This document shows positions 58,901 to 64,000 of a stretch of DNA of 64,000 nt, piece by piece. The notes below the pieces were generated by a model. It saw only the letters and a list, made by a program, of their open reading frames with translations, had not been told where the DNA came from and made no database searches. The stretch comes from Brachionus rotundiformis (Eukaryota > Rotifera > Eurotatoria > Ploima > Brachionidae), in contig JAESIW010000020.1 in NCBI GenBank assembly GCA_016802295.1, positions 2,468,035 to 2,532,034 of the forward strand, written 5' to 3'. Within the stretch, counting starts at the first letter, position 1; each line of letters opens with the position of its first letter. Made by a program: the position numbers and the translations under genes.

Positions 58901-59912
58901 AAAATAATTTTATAAATGATTTATTATCTTTGGGCAAATTTACCTGAGATCTAAATTTTTGAATTTCATTATCTTTCTCTTTTAATTTTTCTTCCAAATT
59001 ATTAATGATTTTTTGATTGTGCTCATTACTACTCTCATTTAAACCTCTAAAATTATCAATCTCTTCTTTATATTTTTCAATTTCGACCTTAAGTTGGTCA
59101 ATTTCGATTTGTTTCACCGAAAATTGATTATTTAAATTATCTTGGAATTTTTTCTCAGCATCTTTTAAATCCTGTTGATGCTGGTCCTTTTCCATTTCGA
59201 GTCGTTTTTGTAATCCGAAAATTTCTTGTTTTAAATTTTCGATTTCAAAATTTTTTTCATCAAATAAACGGCTATTATCTTTTTCTTTGGCCTCTTCTAT
59301 CTGTTTATTTTTTGCTTTTATTTTTAATAACAAATCTTGATTTTCATTTTTCAAATGAAAATTATCCTCCTTTAGCCTTTTTAGTTCCTTTTCTAAATAG
59401 ATAAAATCATTCAGATCCGAAGATGGCATAACTTCTTGATTTTTTAAAATTTGAAAATAAAATTTAATTCGAATCTAAGAATACCTTCATATTCTTCCAT
59501 AAAAGCTGATTTTTGATACCCATGATTTGATGTTTCCATTTGGCTTAGTTGATTTCTCAAGTCGGCAATTAAGTTCTGGAAAAAGATAAAAAAATATACC
59601 AAATAAATCAAAATTTACATCTTTGGATATGATAGATTGACGGAATTCGTTTTGTTTCTGTTCGATTTGAGTTTCATATGCAGAGCAGCGTTGGTTGAGT
59701 TCATTGGTTTCATCTTCCCAGCGAGCGCATTCCATTTTTAGCAATTCCAATTTTTTTTCATTCTCTTTGAGCTTCTCGGTCACAACTTTAAGCTCATTTT
59801 CTGGATCGTAAACTTCCTCTGTACCTTCTGTTAGAATGTCTTTTAGTTGATCCCCAATTTGGGTTATTCTGCCAGTAACAGATTTCGTAAGGCCTGAAGC
59901 TAACCAAGACAT
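55986..59912 (-). CDS. TRIP11: GMAP-210-like golgin (TRIP11 homologue)
   Basis: Six exons (59912-59619, 59575-59485, 59434-58944, 58664-56763, 56709-56610, 56563-55986) give 1,151 aa. The first 25 residues, MSWLASGLTKSVTGRITQ and on, form an ALPS-type amphipathic helix poor in charge that senses curved membranes. Most of the protein is heptad-rich coiled coil. The C-terminal GRAB-like region contains DIIKNLVIGYIKVP and VLKLMATLLDFSQ, the Arf1-binding part of this family. The middle is much shorter than in vertebrates. The golgin tethers vesicles at the cis-Golgi. The splice 56762-56710 was needed to bridge an in-frame stop; it keeps phase and good coiled-coil sequence on both sides. Confidence 0.9.
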
Positions 59913-61680
59913 TCTAAATAATTTTCATTAATCTAATTTTAAATTAAATTATTTAAATTTTCATTTTATTAAAGAATTTGTTGACTATTTCGAAATATGA
60001 GCAGAAATTATATTAATTTGCTATTATCAAGATAGCAAAAATAATGACGAATTCAAACTATGCTTCAAATTTTTGGTTGAGTATATTGGTAATCTTTTTT
60101 GCATTAAAAAATATTCGAAAGTTGCAGTTTATTTTTTACATTATATCAAATTTTTGTTTAAAAAAGAAGAATTTTTATTTCTTAAATTTAATTAAAAAAA
60201 TCTAATGAATGTTGCTAAGTTAACATATTAATTATCTAAAATAAATTTATCTTTTTTTAATTTATTTTAAATTCAAGATTTGTTAAATTTTTAATTTATT
60301 TAGAATAACGAAATTTACTTTTTTCAATACATTGTTAGTTTAAACGATAAACAAAATCATTCGTCCAATGCGTCCAGCAAAATAATTATTTATCGATTAA
60401 AAAAATAAAATAAATATAAACTATAAAGGTTAATATAGAAAAAAAGTGGTGTCACATCTTTTTCAATATGTTTAAATCTATCAAACTGAATTTAATTGCG
60501 CTGAAAACAAGCCGAGGAAGGCATTAATCAAATTTTTGATATTCAAAATAATAACTACTGCGTATTCAGATCGTAGGTCAAAAGAAAGGTATCCTACACA
60601 CTCTCTGTCTACAACATGTTTTGTTTTCTTTTACTTTATCTGTAAGTTTACTTACTACTAAAAAGCATTGCGATTGTTCATGTTCTCATGGACATTAGCT
60701 AGCAGTCAGTCAGAATATTTAAAAAAAAAAATCTTTACAAAAATTAAATAATAAAAAAATGAACTCAAGTAATAACAATATATATTTTTCGAAAAATATA
60801 TCGAAAAAAGATTAATTTAATCAAAAAAGTTTATTAATTCTCAACTGATTAGTAGTTTAACTAATTTTCAATTATTGTGTTTAATGAAGTGGGTGGACAT
60901 GTTTCGGCGTATTCTGGTAAAAGTTGTTCATGTACCTAGCTATTCATTATTGTTACCAACTACATTGGTTTAATCAATTTTCGAATTCTAAACTCACCAA
61001 ATATGGTTGAGTACTAAAGAAAAGAAAATTATCTACAAATGAAATAATAAAATAGTTCATTGATGACTTTAGGTTGAAGACATCGATAAACTTCGAGTAC
61101 CAGATAAGCACTTAATGCAGAAAAAAACTTAGTCTAGGCTTAGAATCTATCAAAATCAGAAATATGGATTATTTTTTTTTAATTTTAATTGAACAAAATT
61201 AATTGTAAAAAATTAGTTTAGACCGGATCATCGAGTTCATATGTTATAAAAGCTTAGAAAAAGGTAAGATGTTATTTAAAAAAGCAAAATAAAATAATTG
61301 TAAAATTTAATTTAGTGAAATGTGACTTTTACAATTGTTTTTATCTGTCTAAAAAAGATAAAAAGATAAATGATATAATTTGATTCTTTCATTGAATTGA
61401 ACTTATTTTCATTATTAAAACATTAAAATTAAAATTTGACTTGTAAAAAACACGATATAATTAATTTCAAATTTTCATTTTTGAATTTAGAAAAAAATTA
61501 AATTAGTTTTGAAACGAAATCATAAAGATCTTTTCATTTCATTGATACATATTAACTTAGACCTGTTTGAAGAACAATCGAAAATAAAAGCATCAAAATT
61601 AAATAAAACTTTAAAAAAGAAAAATTATTTTGAAATTTATAAAATTTGTAATTTCAGAGAATTTTAATCTAATTTAAAAA
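59913..61680. other. Intergenic spacer between divergent GMAP-210 and GTPase genes
   Basis: About 1.8 kb of A/T-rich DNA. No gene, tRNA or strong repeat recognised; it contains both promoters. Confidence 0.45.
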
Positions 61681-63238
61681 ATGACCAGGAAAGGAGCAAG
61701 CAACTTGGAAGATTTGACCATGAGTGTCAATGAGCGAATCTTGAGAGACATTCATACAATATACACAGATCCAAAAGACGGCCTGGTAACAATAGCCAAG
61801 GATGTTGGAATTGAACTAATAGCACCACGAAAGAAAATAAACATACTATTGATAGGAAATCACTCGGCTGGTAAAAGTTCATTCATTAATTGGTACATTG
61901 AAGAAACTGTGCAAAGAACAGGTGTCGCAATTGAAACACAAGGCTTTACTTTGGTTACTAGTGGAAAAAAAAGGGAAAGTTTGCTTGGCAATGCAACTTT
62001 GCATTTGTATCCTCAATTGAAAGGTTTATCTTCATTCGAGAATAGCTTGGAATATTTGAGCACTGAAATTACTACAAGCAAACAAAAACAATTTAGCTTA
62101 ATTACATTTATAGACACTCCTGGTCTGGTAGATGGTGATATGAAATATCCATTCGATGTCAATAATGCTATTCTATGGTTTGGCGATATTTCAGACTTAA
62201 TATTTGTCTTTTTTGATCCCATTGGCCAAGCTTTATGCAAGCGTACACTGAATATTGTTGAAAGGCTTAATGAAAATCATGGAAACAAAATTAATTTCCA
62301 TTTGTCGAAATCAGATGAAGCTGGTTCAGATTCAGACCGACAAGTATATCTAATTTAGATCAATTTTTATAATTTAAGTAATCTTTTTTTAAAGAAAGTT
62401 TTAATGCAAATTGTCCAAGAACTTTGCAAGAGACCTGGTTTAAATAAAGCTGGCTTTGAGATGCTAACTATTTATATACCAACTTTACAAGAAAAAGTAA
62501 TACTATTAAAAATGATTTTTAATTTTCTAATAATGAGTTTTAATAATAATTTTCTAATAGAAAACAAGATGTGTTAACCAAATCGAGGATGTGTGCAAGC
62601 AAATCGAGAAAACAATCAAGCAGACTATTCAGAACAATTTGAATAGTTTGGAAAAAGACTCAGATTTGATCATAAATAAAATAAATGAAAAAATTAAGAT
62701 AGACAAGTATGAAATTTTTAAACTAAATTAAAAAATAATGATTAAAAAATTTCAAAATATTTAAAGAAAAACACGGTCAGATAATCTAAGCCGTTCATTG
62801 AAATCATCATTTTTTGTTTTGTCATCATTTGTTTTACTCCTTAGCATTGGAATCGCAAATGTTCCACACCATTTTCTTAGCCAATATCTTGGAAATAATG
62901 TTGCCAATCAAATAAGAACAAACATTGCTAATCCATACAAACAAATAGCAGAATTTATGCCAAATGACTATAAACCATATTTCCTGCCAATTTTAATATG
63001 TTTATCACTAATTCTTTTCATTATTTCTAAATTTATAAACAAGTATTAGCCAGTGGAAAATTTAATTTTAAATTTAAATTTTATTTTTTGAAGGAAAAAG
63101 CCAACTATGAACAAGAAACAATTGAAAGCACTCAATGAGAGACGTGAGCATTTACAGAATTCAATTAAGAACAAAAAAAAGAAATTATATGATGAATATT
63201 TGCAGCAGAGTGTGATTGATTTTGAACAAAATAAATAG
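61681..63238 (+). CDS. Dynamin/EHD-like membrane GTPase
   Basis: Five exons (61681-62343, 62395-62496, 62561-62706, 62767-63042, 63094-63238) give 443 aa. GTPase motifs are present: G1 LIGNHSAGKSSFINW, G3 FIDTPGLVDG and G4 HLSKSDE. The asparagine typical of the NKxD motif is replaced by Ser, as in some dynamin relatives. The G domain resembles the EHD/sarcalumenin branch. After a helical stretch the C-terminal part has two hydrophobic segments (SFFVLSSFVLLLSIGIANV and YFLPILICLSLILFIISKF) that could form membrane spans, then a lysine-rich coiled tail ending DFEQNK. This suggests a membrane-anchored fission or remodelling protein rather than EHD itself, which lacks such segments and ends in an EH domain. 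Substrate membrane is unknown. Confidence 0.85.
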
Positions 63239-64000
63239 GATTCGAAAATTCACGATAATTACATTTTATATTTAGGAATTTTTATTTATATACTTTATCA
63301 TTTATAACCAAACTTTTATCTAATTTTTAAGTTTGTTCTTTAATTATTCAGTTTAATAAAATCTAGCTTATTCTCTAAAGATGTAACCTTACTAAAATGT
63401 AACCATTAATATCGATCAAATCTTCAGAATTGCAAAATATTTTTCGAAATTCAGCATTGTGAAAGACTCAATAATAACAAAAGATTCTTTATTAATAACA
63501 CAATTTTTCCAAAAATAACAAAATTTTAACAGAATATTTTCAGAATTTTAGAAAAAAATTCAAACTTGAATTTGAGAGAGCAAAAAAACAAAATTAATTT
63601 TCTATATAAAAAATGGATTTGTAAACCACATATCTAAAAGTGATTATTTCATGAAAGCATTTCACTTGTATTACTAAAATAAGGATAGTAATCACCAATG
63701 GTCCAAGGTTAACTGTGACAGTAAATGTGTTACACTTAGAGTCTGGCCACTACTTTAAGCGTAGTAAAAGATAACGAATTCGTTTTAAAATATTTATTGA
63801 ATAAAATAAGAGTGAATCTAAGGAACTGCTAACATAAGAATAAGTTACTTCAATTTATAGTGAAGTTCTTTATGCTAGAATAAAAATGAATTTAAATAAA
63901 AACTAGGAAGTAAAACTTAAACATTCTAAATCAAATATATATTTATTATTATATTATTAATTGACTGTTGCAATAACCATTATAAACCGGTGATTGATTG
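63239..64000. other. Terminal intergenic sequence
   Basis: A/T-rich with no recognised gene. GTAAATGTGTTACACTTAG near 63,720 is a small palindrome-like motif of unknown meaning. Confidence 0.4.

Overview
The window is nuclear DNA from a small-genome animal. It is very AT-rich, and nearly all introns are about 40-60 bp with GT..AG ends. The genes are metazoan: Pax3/7, SQOR, PPWD1, TMEM163, TRMT6, TKFC, SCYL1 and GMAP-210. Tiny introns, extreme AT content, Crinkler-like and PhoPQ-related genes, and scattered non-LTR retrotransposon tails best fit a rotifer such as Brachionus. That assignment is inference; no search could be run.

Layout. 1-3,050: non-coding repeats, with a composite inverted repeat (294-1471) and a hairpin MITE (2732-3044). 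3,425-6,058 (-): a Pax3/7 gene with two alternative first exons. 7,200-8,420: retrotransposon debris. 9,161-12,486 (-): three tandem secreted proteins with EGF-like repeats and a C-terminal domain resembling the membrane-binding domain 4 of thiol-activated cytolysins. 14,746-16,296 (-): SQOR. 18,210-21,250 (+): PPWD1. 23,222-24,106 (+): a divergent homeobox gene. 24,862-28,787: four intronless genes for a low-complexity Phe/Ser/Ala/Gln protein family. The two middle genes lie in the arms of an almost perfect 2.6-kb palindrome.

30,690-31,100: a LINE 3' end. 31,653-33,715 (-): an AidB/ACDH-11-type acyl-CoA dehydrogenase. 33,830-34,477 (-): a TMEM163-like transporter. 35,318-39,653 (-): two tandem secreted PhoPQ-related hydrolases. 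40,169-40,792 (+): a secreted vWA-like protein. 41,696-43,307 (-): TRMT6. 43,611-43,999: a truncated LINE insertion with its target-site duplication intact. 44,509-46,335 (-): intronless TKFC. 47,118-49,178 (-): an intronless Crinkler-like P-loop NTPase. 50,483-54,066 (-): SCYL1. 55,986-59,912 (-): GMAP-210. 61,681-63,238 (+): a dynamin/EHD-like membrane GTPase.

There are no operons, and most neighbours are functionally unrelated. SCYL1 and GMAP-210, both Golgi/COPI trafficking proteins, are adjacent, which may be chance. The regions most worth following up are the palindromic Phe/Ser/Ala/Gln gene cluster with its shared promoter and leader motif, the EGF plus cytolysin-domain-4-like cluster, the Crinkler-like gene, and the Pax3/7 alternative first exons. 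All multi-exon models were built by hand: splice phases were checked to be consistent and exon lengths sum to open frames.
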